This document shows positions 1 through 7,621 of a DNA stretch of 22,218 bases, one piece after another. The DNA is taken from the NCBI GenBank assembly GCA_014730295.1, contig WJIN01000366.1, positions 1-22,218 of the forward strand, given 5' to 3'. The stretch comes from Promethearchaeota archaeon. Lineage in GTDB: Archaea; Asgardarchaeota; Lokiarchaeia; Sigynarchaeales; SOKP01. A program made the translations under genes and the position numbers. The first letter of the stretch is position 1. Each line of letters starts with the position of its first letter. The notes beneath the pieces are model-generated. The model saw only the letters and a program-made list of their open reading frames with translations, ran no database searches and was not told where the DNA came from.

Positions 1-2
1 CC

Positions 3-431
3 GCACCCCATGAATATGATAAGGATCATCCTAAGCATAAATTCAATCAGCCGGATGGAGCCACCAAAGAGATGTTGAGGATTTTGGATGATAATAAAAT
101 AGATCCAAATAGAGTTATGTTTCATTGCTTCTCTGGCCCGAAGGAATATGGTATATCTTTACCCGAAAAAGGTTTTATATTATCCGTACCGAGCTCGGCA
201 TACGGATATAAAAATTGGAGAGAAAATACTAAAGATTCACCTTTAGACTCGCTTGTCACAGAAACTGATAGTTATTATCAGCATCCATATAAAAGAGGAC
301 CATATAATGTGCCCACAAATGTCCGATATTCGATAGCGGCTATTGCATATACTCATGAGGTCTCTCAAGAAGAGGTCGCCGAACAAACCACACAAAACGC
401 AATCGAATTTTTTGATCTAAAAATAAAATAA
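3..431 (+). CDS. TatD-family metal-dependent hydrolase, C-terminal part (5' truncated by window edge)
   Basis: The reading frame is open to the left edge, so this is the 3' part of a longer gene. The visible 142 residues carry TatD-family landmarks: an HCFSG motif (metal-ligand His followed by the glycine turn), a GFILSVPSSA strand, then TETDSYY, where the Asp is the family's catalytic and metal-binding residue, followed by a Pro/Arg/Asn pattern (RGPYNVPTNV) typical of the last barrel segment, and a C-terminal helix with EEVAEQTTQNAIEFF. TatD proteins are TIM-barrel metal-dependent phosphoesterases with DNase or RNase activity, usually cytoplasmic. An internal ATG lies at position 72, but upstream residues (APHEYDKDHPKH) continue the same frame, so I do not take it as the start. 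The family call is good; substrate is unknown. Confidence 0.82.
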   Translation, partial: APHEYDKDHPKHKFNQPDGATKEMLRILDDNKIDPNRVMFHCFSGPKEYGISLPEKGFILSVPSSAYGYKNWRENTKDSPLDSLVTETDSYYQHPYKRGPYNVPTNVRYSIAAIAYTHEVSQEEVAEQTTQNAIEFFDLKIK

Positions 432-463
432 AAAGAGTTCTTTGATGATCTATTAGGGTAATT

Positions 464-2200
464 TCACATTGAAATGGACCCTTTACGGAAATCAGTTTTC
501 CCCATGAGAGCATTTATCAGTATGGGAGACCTGTTTTTTACCAAGAGCTTTGTTTGTTCCATCACCCGAGAGATATTTACCTCATTTTTTAGCAGTAGTC
601 CTTCTCCTCCATAACCCTCAGCTACTATGTGATAATCTGTGTATCTTAGAATAGTTCCAACATTTTCTTTCAAATATTCCACTTGATCTCGTTCTATCTG
701 AGTCCATCCAGCATCGTTCCCAACAACAGCAATTATAGGAATATCATGGCGAACAAATGTATCGAACTCAACAATGCTATATCCTGCAGCCCCGTCTCCC
801 CAAAATAACCATACTTCTGAATTTGGATGAACCAATTTAGCGGCTAAGGCAAATCCTGCACCGACACCAAGAGTGCCATATGGACCAGGATCAAGCCACG
901 ATAAGGATTTTGGGGGCTTAATGATATATGATGTCGTAGCAACGAAATCTCCTCCATCCCCTATGATAATGACATTTTCTCCAATATAGGTTTCAATATT
1001 CTTTAAGAGTGCTAATGGATTTAAATAATCAGTCTCCTCACTTGCGAAATGTTCAATTTTTTCTTTTCCCTCATTTTCCCATTCATTTAGCATTTCATAC
1101 CACTCCGACCATTTGGCCATGTTAAATGAAAACGATTTAGTCAATTCTACAAGAAACGTGGCAGGATCTGCTTGAATTGCTAAATCTGGTTTTTTATTTT
1201 TCGTTAAATCCTCATCGCTTCGGTTTATTGCGATATGAAATGCGTCCTTATTAATAGACCTTCCATAACCTAATCGAAAATCGCAAGGCATTCCAACAAT
1301 TATTACTACATCAGCATTTCTAAGAGCTTTAGAACGACCATGGCGGAAATATGAGGGATGATCTTTTCCCATTAAGCCCCTCGACATGCTCGCCAAAAAA
1401 ACGGGGACACCAAACTTTTTTAAGCCATCCGAGAGTTCCTCGACTAATTCCACTCTTTTTGTAGTCTGTCCTCCTAACACTAAGATTGGATTTTTAGCAT
1501 TATTGATTTGGGAGGCAACTTTTTGAACCTTTTCTTGATCGATTTCAAATGGAACTATTTGTTCATCAGATTTAGATTTAATCTCATCAATGGAGCAGGC
1601 GAAAAGTTTATCAACATGACGTCTCAAGTACCAATTTACCATTTTTTGTTTAAACGTGGAAGATTTAGACTCTGATCGCCGTCCATACCATTCTCGCACC
1701 AATTCCTCCTCATACAGAAGGTCAATGGGACATTCAATAAAGACCGGTCCAGGGACACCCGACATAGAAACATCGAATGCTTCATTTAAAATTGGCTCGA
1801 TATCACAATTTTGTTCAATAGAAGTCTCCCATTTTGTAATAGATTTATATAATTCAATTTGTTCTATATCTTGAAGGGCGCCCTTCCCTTGAAGCATGGT
1901 CGCGGCAGCACCTCCCAGTAATATAAGCGGAGATTGTGCCATCTGAGCATTTTTAATAGCGGTAACAGAGTTAGTAACTCCGGGTCCAGCCGTAACTACG
2001 GCTACACCAGGTATTCCAGTAAGGCGTGAAACTGCATCTGCAGCAAAAACCGCAGTAGGCTCGTGACGTACATCAATCACTCGAATACCACTTTTTTTGG
2101 CGCCCACCAAAATAGGCGCGATATGTCCCCCACAAAGTGTAAAAATAAATTGCACACCTTTATTCTTTAGCACTTGTCCGATTATATCCCCTGCGTTCAT
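464..2200 (-). CDS. ThDP-dependent enzyme of the ILVBL/HACL2 (acetolactate-synthase-like, 2-hydroxyacyl-CoA lyase) type
   Basis: A 578-residue thiamine-diphosphate enzyme with the three-domain acetolactate-synthase layout. The ThDP-activating Glu is in [12 protein letters not shown] (E47). The Mg/ThDP motif is GDG at 468-470, followed by GNDAGW (N495). Segments from the middle to the C terminus ([62 protein letters not shown], and the tail TDFRKGS) match human ILVBL/HACL2 as I recall it much better than bacterial IlvB. ILVBL is an ER 2-hydroxyacyl-CoA lyase of fatty-acid alpha-oxidation; unlike it, this protein has no N-terminal membrane anchor. It is the second gene of an operon. Its ATG shares one base with the thioesterase TAA (TAATG) and follows a strong GGAGGGG site, so translation is probably coupled. 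Acetolactate synthesis is less likely, since no small subunit lies nearby. The exact substrate is inferred. Confidence 0.83.
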   Translation of the reverse strand: MNAGDIIGQVLKNKGVQFIFTLCGGHIAPILVGAKKSGIRVIDVRHEPTAVFAADAVSRLTGIPGVAVVTAGPGVTNSVTAIKNAQMAQSPLILLGGAAATMLQGKGALQDIEQIELYKSITKWETSIEQNCDIEPILNEAFDVSMSGVPGPVFIECPIDLLYEEELVREWYGRRSESKSSTFKQKMVNWYLRRHVDKLFACSIDEIKSKSDEQIVPFEIDQEKVQKVASQINNAKNPILVLGGQTTKRVELVEELSDGLKKFGVPVFLASMSRGLMGKDHPSYFRHGRSKALRNADVVIIVGMPCDFRLGYGRSINKDAFHIAINRSDEDLTKNKKPDLAIQADPATFLVELTKSFSFNMAKWSEWYEMLNEWENEGKEKIEHFASEETDYLNPLALLKNIETYIGENVIIIGDGGDFVATTSYIIKPPKSLSWLDPGPYGTLGVGAGFALAAKLVHPNSEVWLFWGDGAAGYSIVEFDTFVRHDIPIIAVVGNDAGWTQIERDQVEYLKENVGTILRYTDYHIVAEGYGGEGLLLKNEVNISRVMEQTKLLVKNRSPILINALMGKTDFRKGSISM

Positions 2201-2601
2201 TAAGATCCCCCTCCAATGATATGTTGATCTGGGCTATAACAGATGAAAGTTCCCTCAAGAACGGTTATATTATTTTTATTGCCCACTATCACATTAACCA
2301 TTGACTTTTTTCCTTCTTGATTTTTAACCATTCCTTCCGCAATGAGAGTATCTCCGAGCAGGACGGGTTTGATAAAATTCACTTCTGCTTTGGTTAATAC
2401 GACGTTTGGGTGGTTCACAGCAAGCATCGCCGCATAATCCGCAAGACTGAATGTAAATCCTCCGTGGATCAATCCCGATTCATCTAAAATCATTTCTTTT
2501 GTGGTAGTAAGCCTAATTTTGCTATAGCCTTCAGTTAATTTAATAGGTGTTCCACTTAAGCTCTCATTAATTTTTTTATGTGTGTTTTGATCTATCATCA
2601 T
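2200..2601 (-). CDS. PaaI-like hotdog-fold acyl-CoA thioesterase
   Basis: A protein of about 133 residues with a single hotdog domain. The motif HGGFTFSLADYAAMLAVN is the PaaI/YbdB signature (HGG then the helix carrying the catalytic Asp). It is followed by strands ending in VNFIKPVLLGDTLIAEG and a C-terminal strand VLEGTFICY. Such proteins hydrolyse acyl-CoA thioesters in the cytoplasm, usually as dimers or tetramers. A TTG at 2607 would add two residues, but I choose ATG at 2601 because a TATA-like GATATAAAT at 2623-2631 (read on the minus strand) is centred about 26 nt away, giving a leaderless mRNA; ATG 2598 is also possible. It is the first gene of a two-gene operon with the ThDP lyase-like gene, suggesting release of CoA from a substrate or product of that enzyme (inference). 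Confidence 0.85.
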   Translation of the reverse strand: MMIDQNTHKKINESLSGTPIKLTEGYSKIRLTTTKEMILDESGLIHGGFTFSLADYAAMLAVNHPNVVLTKAEVNFIKPVLLGDTLIAEGMVKNQEGKKSMVNVIVGNKNNITVLEGTFICYSPDQHIIGGGS

Positions 2602-2622
2602 TCTCAACTCGAATCGCTAAAA

Positions 2623-2631
2623 GATATAAAT
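2623..2631 (-). promoter_or_regulatory. TATA-box-like element for the thioesterase/ThDP operon
   Basis: On the minus strand this reads ATTTATATC. Its centre is about 26 nt before ATG 2601, the normal archaeal TATA-to-start-site distance, so transcription should begin at or next to the start codon. Confidence 0.5.
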
Positions 2632-2793
2632 GTTCTGAATTTAAATAACTAGCATTTATCATTTCTAAATATCTTAATTTAAATTAGATTTTCGTCTGAC
2701 TTATTTAGAATAAAAAGAGAATATTTATTACCCTTTAATCAAATCTTATTAACAATAAAAATTTTAAACATAATAGTAAGTTGAAAAATTAAT

Positions 2794-3747
2794 ATGGAAA
2801 TTCAAATTGGTAAGATGATTCTAAACGGGATCCTCTACGCAATTTTATACATCGCCGCACCGCTTACTGCCTTGTTCCTTCTGGACTATTTCGGAATTTT
2901 TACATTAAGCCAATATTTCATTATAGGGATTATCATATTTGGTATAATAGGAGTTTTTATCGCAGTCCTGAAGAGCGCATATCCGAAAGATTCTGCAAAA
3001 AATAGAGTCATAATGTTCATAGTGACTATTTATTCTGGAGTGTATCTATTTTATATCTTCGGAGGGTTCGACCCAACTGTAGAATTAGGAAACTTCTCCA
3101 TATCAACTGAACAATTAGAAATCACTTTAGGTTTAAAGTTAATTGCCTGGCTTTCTTTAGGAGCTGCAGCGGTAAGAAGCCTTCAATATCTTTTTGAAGC
3201 TTTTGAATTACGAGGGGTTTCGAAAGATTCCGCAGAATACAAGCGAAGAGCGCGACCGAGTCTATTATTTAAAGTAATAGGGACATTGGTGAGTTTGGGC
3301 TTAGCAATTTATATATTAACTTTAATCGGAAGTGGAGTAATGATTCGACCTAGTTTAAATACTAGCGCATCTGGTTTCAGTTATAGCGCCCCTGATAGTC
3401 TAAATTTTACTCTTAATTATGATCTCTCTAATGGAGGCATTTATCCACTGAGAAATGTAAATCTCAAATCTGAGATCTGGGTTGATTCCAGTGAAAACGA
3501 TACTGCATTGCCTCCTAATACAAAAATTGGAGAATCTGGAATTACCCAATATTCAGAAATCGGGGCTTTCTCGGGAGTAGCAAATAAAAATATAACTGTT
3601 ATTATTGATACTGGCTATGTCGATGATTTAGCGACTACTAATGCTACCTTAAGTTATCATATAATATTTGACACCTTTTTCGGAGGCATAACGATCAATT
3701 TAACGCTCAAAATTCCCGTACCATGGGATCCAAGTTCTATTCCATAA
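2794..3747 (+). CDS. five-TM membrane protein with a sequon-rich C-terminal ectodomain, family not recognised
   Basis: A 317-residue protein of unknown function. Hydrophobic segments at about 10-30, 40-60, 71-89, 112-130 and 158-180 predict five membrane helices. Positive residues cluster at 139-160 (KDSAEYKRRAR), a likely cytoplasmic loop, which would place the C terminus outside. Residues 181-317 are beta-rich and contain six N-x-S/T sites (NTS, NFT, NDT, NIT, NAT, NLT), consistent with an N-glycosylated extracellular domain. The alternating pattern around LNFTLNYDLSNGGIYPLRNVNL is reminiscent of LEA14/WHy-type beta domains, but I cannot confirm that. It is a single gene, divergent from the thioesterase operon and convergent with the Mre11-like gene 17 nt downstream. 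A TTTTAAAC element near 2763-2770 could be its TATA box. Confidence 0.75.
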   Translation: MEIQIGKMILNGILYAILYIAAPLTALFLLDYFGIFTLSQYFIIGIIIFGIIGVFIAVLKSAYPKDSAKNRVIMFIVTIYSGVYLFYIFGGFDPTVELGNFSISTEQLEITLGLKLIAWLSLGAAAVRSLQYLFEAFELRGVSKDSAEYKRRARPSLLFKVIGTLVSLGLAIYILTLIGSGVMIRPSLNTSASGFSYSAPDSLNFTLNYDLSNGGIYPLRNVNLKSEIWVDSSENDTALPPNTKIGESGITQYSEIGAFSGVANKNITVIIDTGYVDDLATTNATLSYHIIFDTFFGGITINLTLKIPVPWDPSSIP

Positions 3748-3770
3748 AATTCTTTCTTTTTATTTTATAA
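3748..3770 (+). terminator. T-rich terminator after the membrane protein gene
   Basis: Directly after the TAA stop the plus strand has three pyrimidine runs (TTCTTTCTTTTTATTTTA) with no hairpin. This is the usual archaeal oligo-T termination signal. It reaches into the stop codon of the convergent Mre11-like gene. Confidence 0.45.
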
Positions 3771-4931
3771 GTATTGTACTATTGACTTTGAGGATCTATT
3801 ATATTCAAAATAAACACGAGCATCCAATATTGAGAAATTATTGCATATTAGTTTTTTAATATCTTTTTTGGTTATTTTACATGTTTTTACGGGTTTTAGA
3901 CCAATTATTTTAAGATATAATAATGGTAATTGATAAATAGTAGGTTGTAGCTCTTTTCTTACATCTTTTAGATATTGAGTTAATTGGGATAAGAGGTATT
4001 CGAAGAACTTATTTCTCTGCTTGAATTGAAAAGGCAAACAAATTTCTTTCCAAATAATTTTTCTATTTAACAATTTAATGGATTTTACTCGTTTAGAGAT
4101 TTCATCAAAATTTTTAAAAACCTCTACTAAAAAGACACCTCGATTGAATAAGCTGTCAACAGAACATGCCGCTTCGGTAGATCCAGGATTATAAATCCAT
4201 CCACCGATTGTGTATTGCAAGTGGAAATGTCCTAAGGCCAAGTAATCCACTTTATTTTTTAATTTATTAACCACATAGAGATTTAGACCTGGTACATTTT
4301 TCATCTGTCCTTCGATACCGAAATGCTGAATTAAGATGTTGAATTCATCTGCTTTTTTATCAATGGATTTATAAAGAGTTCGAATGTGTGATTCTGGCTT
4401 TTCTCCCTTATAAGAAGTTCCAAAAATATTGGCAAATTTAATTTTCATTAAATTACCCCTTTTAGATTTATGATTATATTCTTGAAATTCTAACTGTTGC
4501 TTACTTTCTCCATACTCACCAACTCCCAAAAGAATTATCAATCCCAAATGGTTCATCACTGAAAGCCATGACTGTTTTCTCTCTGTTTTTAATCCGTGGG
4601 AATATCTCCTTAGATCATGATTTCCTTCTATCGCGATAATCGGTATCGTTTTATTTGTTTTAGCGTGAAATTTTTCAATAAGTCTAATTATTTGTAAAAG
4701 TTTTTCGGGCAATATATCTATGGAAGTAAAGACATCCCCAGCTAAGATGATGAAATCAACTGAATTTTTAATCCCTAAATATAGTACCTGCTTGAACGCA
4801 TTGATAAAGTCATCAGCACGATCTTCATTTTGATATTGAGTACACCCTAGATGAATATCGCTTGCATGAATGAATTTAATGCTGTGATTCTGTTTTGAAT
4901 GGAGACCTTGATCTTCAGCTTGAAACTTCAT
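3765..4931 (-). CDS. Mre11/SbcD-like DNA repair nuclease (calcineurin-type phosphoesterase)
   Basis: A 388-residue protein with all phosphoesterase motifs of the Mre11/SbcD family: ASDIHLG (D25, H27), LAGDVF (D66), EGNHD (N104-H105-D106), QHFGIEG (H203) and LGHFH (H235, H237), followed by IYNPGSTEAA, which resembles the family's Y-x-GS segment. Mre11 is a Mn-dependent 3'-5' exonuclease and endonuclease working with Rad50 on DNA breaks. The C-terminal 120 residues (capping and partner-binding region) are Lys/Ile-rich and diverged. No Rad50/SbcC gene adjoins it: upstream is a DUF3795-like gene 95 nt away, and downstream lies the convergent membrane protein. ATG 4931 is the only plausible start, since the next Met lies beyond motif I. 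A minus-strand TATA-like TAATATAT at 4951-4958 fits a leaderless message. A non-repair phosphoesterase role is possible. Confidence 0.82.
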   Translation of the reverse strand: MKFQAEDQGLHSKQNHSIKFIHASDIHLGCTQYQNEDRADDFINAFKQVLYLGIKNSVDFIILAGDVFTSIDILPEKLLQIIRLIEKFHAKTNKTIPIIAIEGNHDLRRYSHGLKTERKQSWLSVMNHLGLIILLGVGEYGESKQQLEFQEYNHKSKRGNLMKIKFANIFGTSYKGEKPESHIRTLYKSIDKKADEFNILIQHFGIEGQMKNVPGLNLYVVNKLKNKVDYLALGHFHLQYTIGGWIYNPGSTEAACSVDSLFNRGVFLVEVFKNFDEISKRVKSIKLLNRKIIWKEICLPFQFKQRNKFFEYLLSQLTQYLKDVRKELQPTIYQLPLLYLKIIGLKPVKTCKITKKDIKKLICNNFSILDARVYFEYNRSSKSIVQYL

Positions 4932-5026
4932 AAAATAAGATCTAAATTGAATATATTAACTAGATCGAAATAGGGAATCTCCTCTATTTAATTATGATAC
5001 CCACTAAAATTTCTAATACCTTAATT

Positions 5027-5503
5027 CTAGTCTAATTCAACTGCACTATTACATTTGTTGCATTTACGGACTCCGCGAAATAATTGATTTCCACATTCTG
5101 GACATCGATATCTTTCTTCTTCCAGCTCAACAAACTTTATGGTTCCCTTTTCACGCCACGTGGGAATGGTCCGAATCATCACGTTTTTCGCTTTTTGTAT
5201 AGGAAAGTTGGTGATATACTTGCATGGCCATTCACTACATTGGAAACAGCCTTCAATGTCCTTATTGTTCGCACACTTTTTAATCGGACAGCTCTGACAC
5301 ACGGGAAAAACAATCCCTTCGGAAAGACACCCAGTACATGCGATATCATCGATACTTTTGGAAAACATCTTATATACAGGTAGAAGGGCCTTCTTAAATT
5401 TTTCATTGTTATCCCGGTGGGCGATATATATAGCGCATACCCCGCAATAGAGTCCGCACGGAGCCAGCAAATCCTTATTTATATTTTCCATCTCTAATTT
5501 CAT
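5027..5503 (-). CDS. DUF3795-like cysteine-rich protein with C-terminal zinc ribbon
   Basis: A 158-residue protein with 15 cysteines. The N-terminal part (16-94) follows the DUF3795 pattern: APCGLYCGVC (C16, C20, C23), ACTGC (C56, C59), then C69, C72 and C77, then GCFQCSEWPC (C86, C89, C94). A second module, CPEC at 134-137 with CNKC at 148-151, is a zinc ribbon. Such proteins are common in anaerobic bacteria and archaea; their biochemical role is not established, and metal or Fe-S binding is inferred from the cysteines. It is divergent from the winged-helix regulator (start codons 98 nt apart), which makes it a candidate target of that regulator. A minus-strand TTATTTATAG at about 5541-5549 could be its TATA box. 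It precedes the Mre11-like gene on the same strand but probably has its own promoter. Confidence 0.75.
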   Translation of the reverse strand: MKLEMENINKDLLAPCGLYCGVCAIYIAHRDNNEKFKKALLPVYKMFSKSIDDIACTGCLSEGIVFPVCQSCPIKKCANNKDIEGCFQCSEWPCKYITNFPIQKAKNVMIRTIPTWREKGTIKFVELEEERYRCPECGNQLFRGVRKCNKCNSAVELD

Positions 5504-5556
5504 CTCAATATTTTGATATTTTCTATAATTCCCTCTAACTATAAATAAGTTTGTAA

Positions 5557-5587
5557 ATTACTATATTATAATATAGTAATATAGTAA
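5557..5587. promoter_or_regulatory. 24-bp perfect palindrome plus repeated half-site: probable operator overlapping the TATA box
   Basis: Bases 5557-5580 form a perfect palindrome with half-site ATTACTATATTA and its complement. The right-hand element ATATAGTAA (5571-5579) is repeated directly at 5579-5587, an 8-bp period. The array ends 14 nt before the ATG of the winged-helix regulator, where its TATA box should be, and also lies upstream of the divergent DUF3795-like gene. Autorepression by occlusion of TBP/TFB is the natural reading (inference). Confidence 0.6.
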
Positions 5588-5601
5588 AATGGTGTATTAT
5601 A

Positions 5602-6357
5602 ATGCTGGAAAAAAATACTCCTATCCATCAAGAACTCGAAGATCTCAACAAAAATATCTCATTCTTGCAAGATCTTGTCCTAAAGATGAAAATTCAGTTA
5701 GATTTGCTTATACAGAATAAATATAAGGAAGACAATATTTCTCTGTTAACTATTACAGCTGATGAGGAAGTCCAATCATTTTTAAAACATAGACCACGAG
5801 ACTGTCACATTTTAGAACAATGTACTGCGATGATTGAGAAAGGGGCTCTGAAAATCTTGAGGGTATTCACCGAAAAAGGACCAAATGCGGCAACCCACTT
5901 ATTGCACACATATATCCAAAAGATAGATAATGCCCAATCCAAACAAATATGTCCCGATGAGCAATGTCTTGCTAAAGCCCTGCATGTTTATGAAGCTCTG
6001 AAGAAACTAATCTATACTGCTCGAACTGAAAAAAAGAAATCCTCTCAGAGAATATATGATTCAAAAGAGGATTTTGCATCTCTCGAGGATATTGAAAAGG
6101 AATATCAGTTAATTTCCCCATTGTCAAACGAAAAACGAATAAAAATTTTAAAAATACTAAGCAATGGAAGTTTATATTATAACCAATTGGAAGATAAACT
6201 GGGGATAAAAGGGGGACATTTTCACTTTCATCTTGAAAAACTCTTAGAGGTGGATTATATCACCCAAAAGGAAAGCAAGGGTCCCTATTCAATTACAAAA
6301 AATGGAATGAAAGCCTTAGAACTCTTATATGATTTAAAGGAAGAGATTCTTTTCTAA
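5602..6357 (+). CDS. winged-helix (ArsR-like) transcriptional regulator with N-terminal coiled coil
   Basis: A 251-residue protein. Residues 8-45 are a heptad-rich helix, probably a coiled coil for dimerisation. Residues 50-145 are a helical region with cysteines C68, C74, C117 and C122 (DCHILEQC and CPDEQC), which could sense metal or redox state. Residues 168-250 are a winged-helix DNA-binding domain: ISPLSNEKRIKILKIL, then the recognition helix region GHFHFHLEKLLEVDYI, then a wing ending in YSITKNG, a typical archaeal ArsR/HTH pattern. The ATG at 5602 lies 14 nt after a perfect palindrome, where the promoter should be, so autoregulation is likely. The divergent DUF3795-like gene may be a second target. 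The effector is unknown. Confidence 0.78.
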   Translation: MLEKNTPIHQELEDLNKNISFLQDLVLKMKIQLDLLIQNKYKEDNISLLTITADEEVQSFLKHRPRDCHILEQCTAMIEKGALKILRVFTEKGPNAATHLLHTYIQKIDNAQSKQICPDEQCLAKALHVYEALKKLIYTARTEKKKSSQRIYDSKEDFASLEDIEKEYQLISPLSNEKRIKILKILSNGSLYYNQLEDKLGIKGGHFHFHLEKLLEVDYITQKESKGPYSITKNGMKALELLYDLKEEILF

Positions 6358-6406
6358 AAATTGGAAGATGAATAAAAAAGTAGGATAAAATTGCGAAATT
6401 GTGATT

Positions 6407-6862
6407 CTATTCTAAATTATATTTTGTCAGCACGGTTCTATCTGTTTGTTCGGTGGAATTTGCAAGCTCAAGGGCTGCTTTAGAATATCGCATAGCTAAT
6501 CCCATATCACCGCCTACTCGAAGTTTGTTTTGCATCAATGCGGTAATAGGATCCAATTCTTTAAAAGCTAAGGCCTTCCATATTGGCATTGGGGCACTTA
6601 AAGAAAGGATAGGTTCTCGTGGAGGCTCCTCGCCCGGACGCAAAATCCTTGCATCAAGACATTTCCCTCCTTTTAGATCTAACCAAAGTCTAATATCATC
6701 TTCAATTTCTCCCGTATGTTCCATATAATAAATCATTCCACCTTCTTGGTCAATGCCCCAATCTTTAGCAGCCTCCTCATAATTGGTATTTTTATTCAAA
6801 GCTATTTTATATTCCTCGGCAAATTTATCTGCCTCGTCCTGTAATTCCTCAAATTTTACCAT
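6407..6862 (-). CDS. SCP2-like sterol/lipid-carrier domain protein
   Basis: A 151-residue single-domain protein. Residues about 40-135 read as an SCP2 fold: strands GGMIYYMEHTG and IRLWLDLKGGKCLDARIL, then a segment LSLSAPMPIWKALAFKELDPITALMQNKLRVGGDMGLAMRYSKAALEL, of which the KLRVGGDM strand and the following amphipathic helix are the family hallmark. SCP2 domains bind lipids, fatty acids or acyl-CoA in a hydrophobic tunnel; eukaryotic versions work in peroxisomes. There is no signal peptide or membrane segment, so it should be cytoplasmic. It is divergent from a second, only distantly similar SCP2 gene, with 153 nt between the start codons. What it carries is not visible in the sequence. 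Confidence 0.75.
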   Translation of the reverse strand: MVKFEELQDEADKFAEEYKIALNKNTNYEEAAKDWGIDQEGGMIYYMEHTGEIEDDIRLWLDLKGGKCLDARILRPGEEPPREPILSLSAPMPIWKALAFKELDPITALMQNKLRVGGDMGLAMRYSKAALELANSTEQTDRTVLTKYNLE

Positions 6863-7015
6863 AACTATTCAGCTTTTCTTTTTTGAATTTAATATTAATT
6901 TATTTAATCTATATTAGATAGGAACCTATTAAAAACTTAGTGGTGATCAGTATAGTTTAAATAATATCGGATATAAACTATAGGTAAGAAATAATGTTAT
7001 TAAAATGTGAATTTT

Positions 7016-7450
7016 ATGGTTGATAAAAATTTATTAATGGAAATGAAAGAAAAGTTCGAAGGAGGTCCCGAAACAGCAGATATTGGCGATACCTTGAAAG
7101 CTTTCGAATTATACAGCCAATTAGCAGAGAAGAGTGAATATCTAAAAGAGGAGATTGAAGACATGAATATTGCTGTACAAATGATAATCTCAGATAAAGA
7201 CAAAAAGTTTTGGGTGAAAGTTGATGAAGGTGATATGGAATATGGAGAAGGAGAATTAGAAGACCCCTCCTTTACTTTTACTGCTGATTTCGAGACAGGC
7301 GCGGGTCTATTATTCGGAGAGATAGACGCAACAAGCGCATATATGGCAGGAGACATAACTGTCGAGGGAAATTTACAAGACGCAATGGCGTTTCAAGAAA
7401 TAATTGAATTAGCCTTAGAAGCCTTTGAAGAAGAAATCGAAAACATGTAG
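7016..7450 (+). CDS. SCP2 sterol-binding domain protein
   Basis: A 144-residue acidic protein whose residues 50-140 are a clear SCP2 domain: strand NIAVQMIISDKDKKFWVKVD, a PSFTFTADFETGAGLLFGEID segment, then YMAGDITVEGNLQDAMAFQEII, the classic G-D-I-x-V-x-G-N strand and C-terminal helix. The N-terminal 45 residues are a helical extension. A GTG at 7007 would add three residues. I prefer ATG 7016, but both fit a TATA-like ATATAAAC at 6971-6978. It is likely a cytoplasmic carrier for a lipid or acyl-CoA. It lies next to, and is transcribed away from, another SCP2-like gene, and a third SCP2-like gene lies in the oxidase operon about 4 kb away. Confidence 0.8.
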   Translation: MVDKNLLMEMKEKFEGGPETADIGDTLKAFELYSQLAEKSEYLKEEIEDMNIAVQMIISDKDKKFWVKVDEGDMEYGEGELEDPSFTFTADFETGAGLLFGEIDATSAYMAGDITVEGNLQDAMAFQEIIELALEAFEEEIENM

Positions 7451-7621
7451 AACCGAACTTGCATCAAAAAGAATATATTTCTAATGTTCTACTCTTTTTT
7501 TCTTAGCTTTATTTTATAATAAATTGAAGGACTATTATTATTTAAATTCCAGAGATCTTTACAACTGTTAAAGGAATATTCCATTCAATACATCCGACAA
7601 AATTAGGATATTGATTAAATC

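Noticed and set aside
1656..1874. Plus-strand ORF of 72 codons inside the ThDP enzyme gene
   Set aside because: It is an antisense shadow of a well-supported gene, with composition unlike a real protein and no promoter or known motif.
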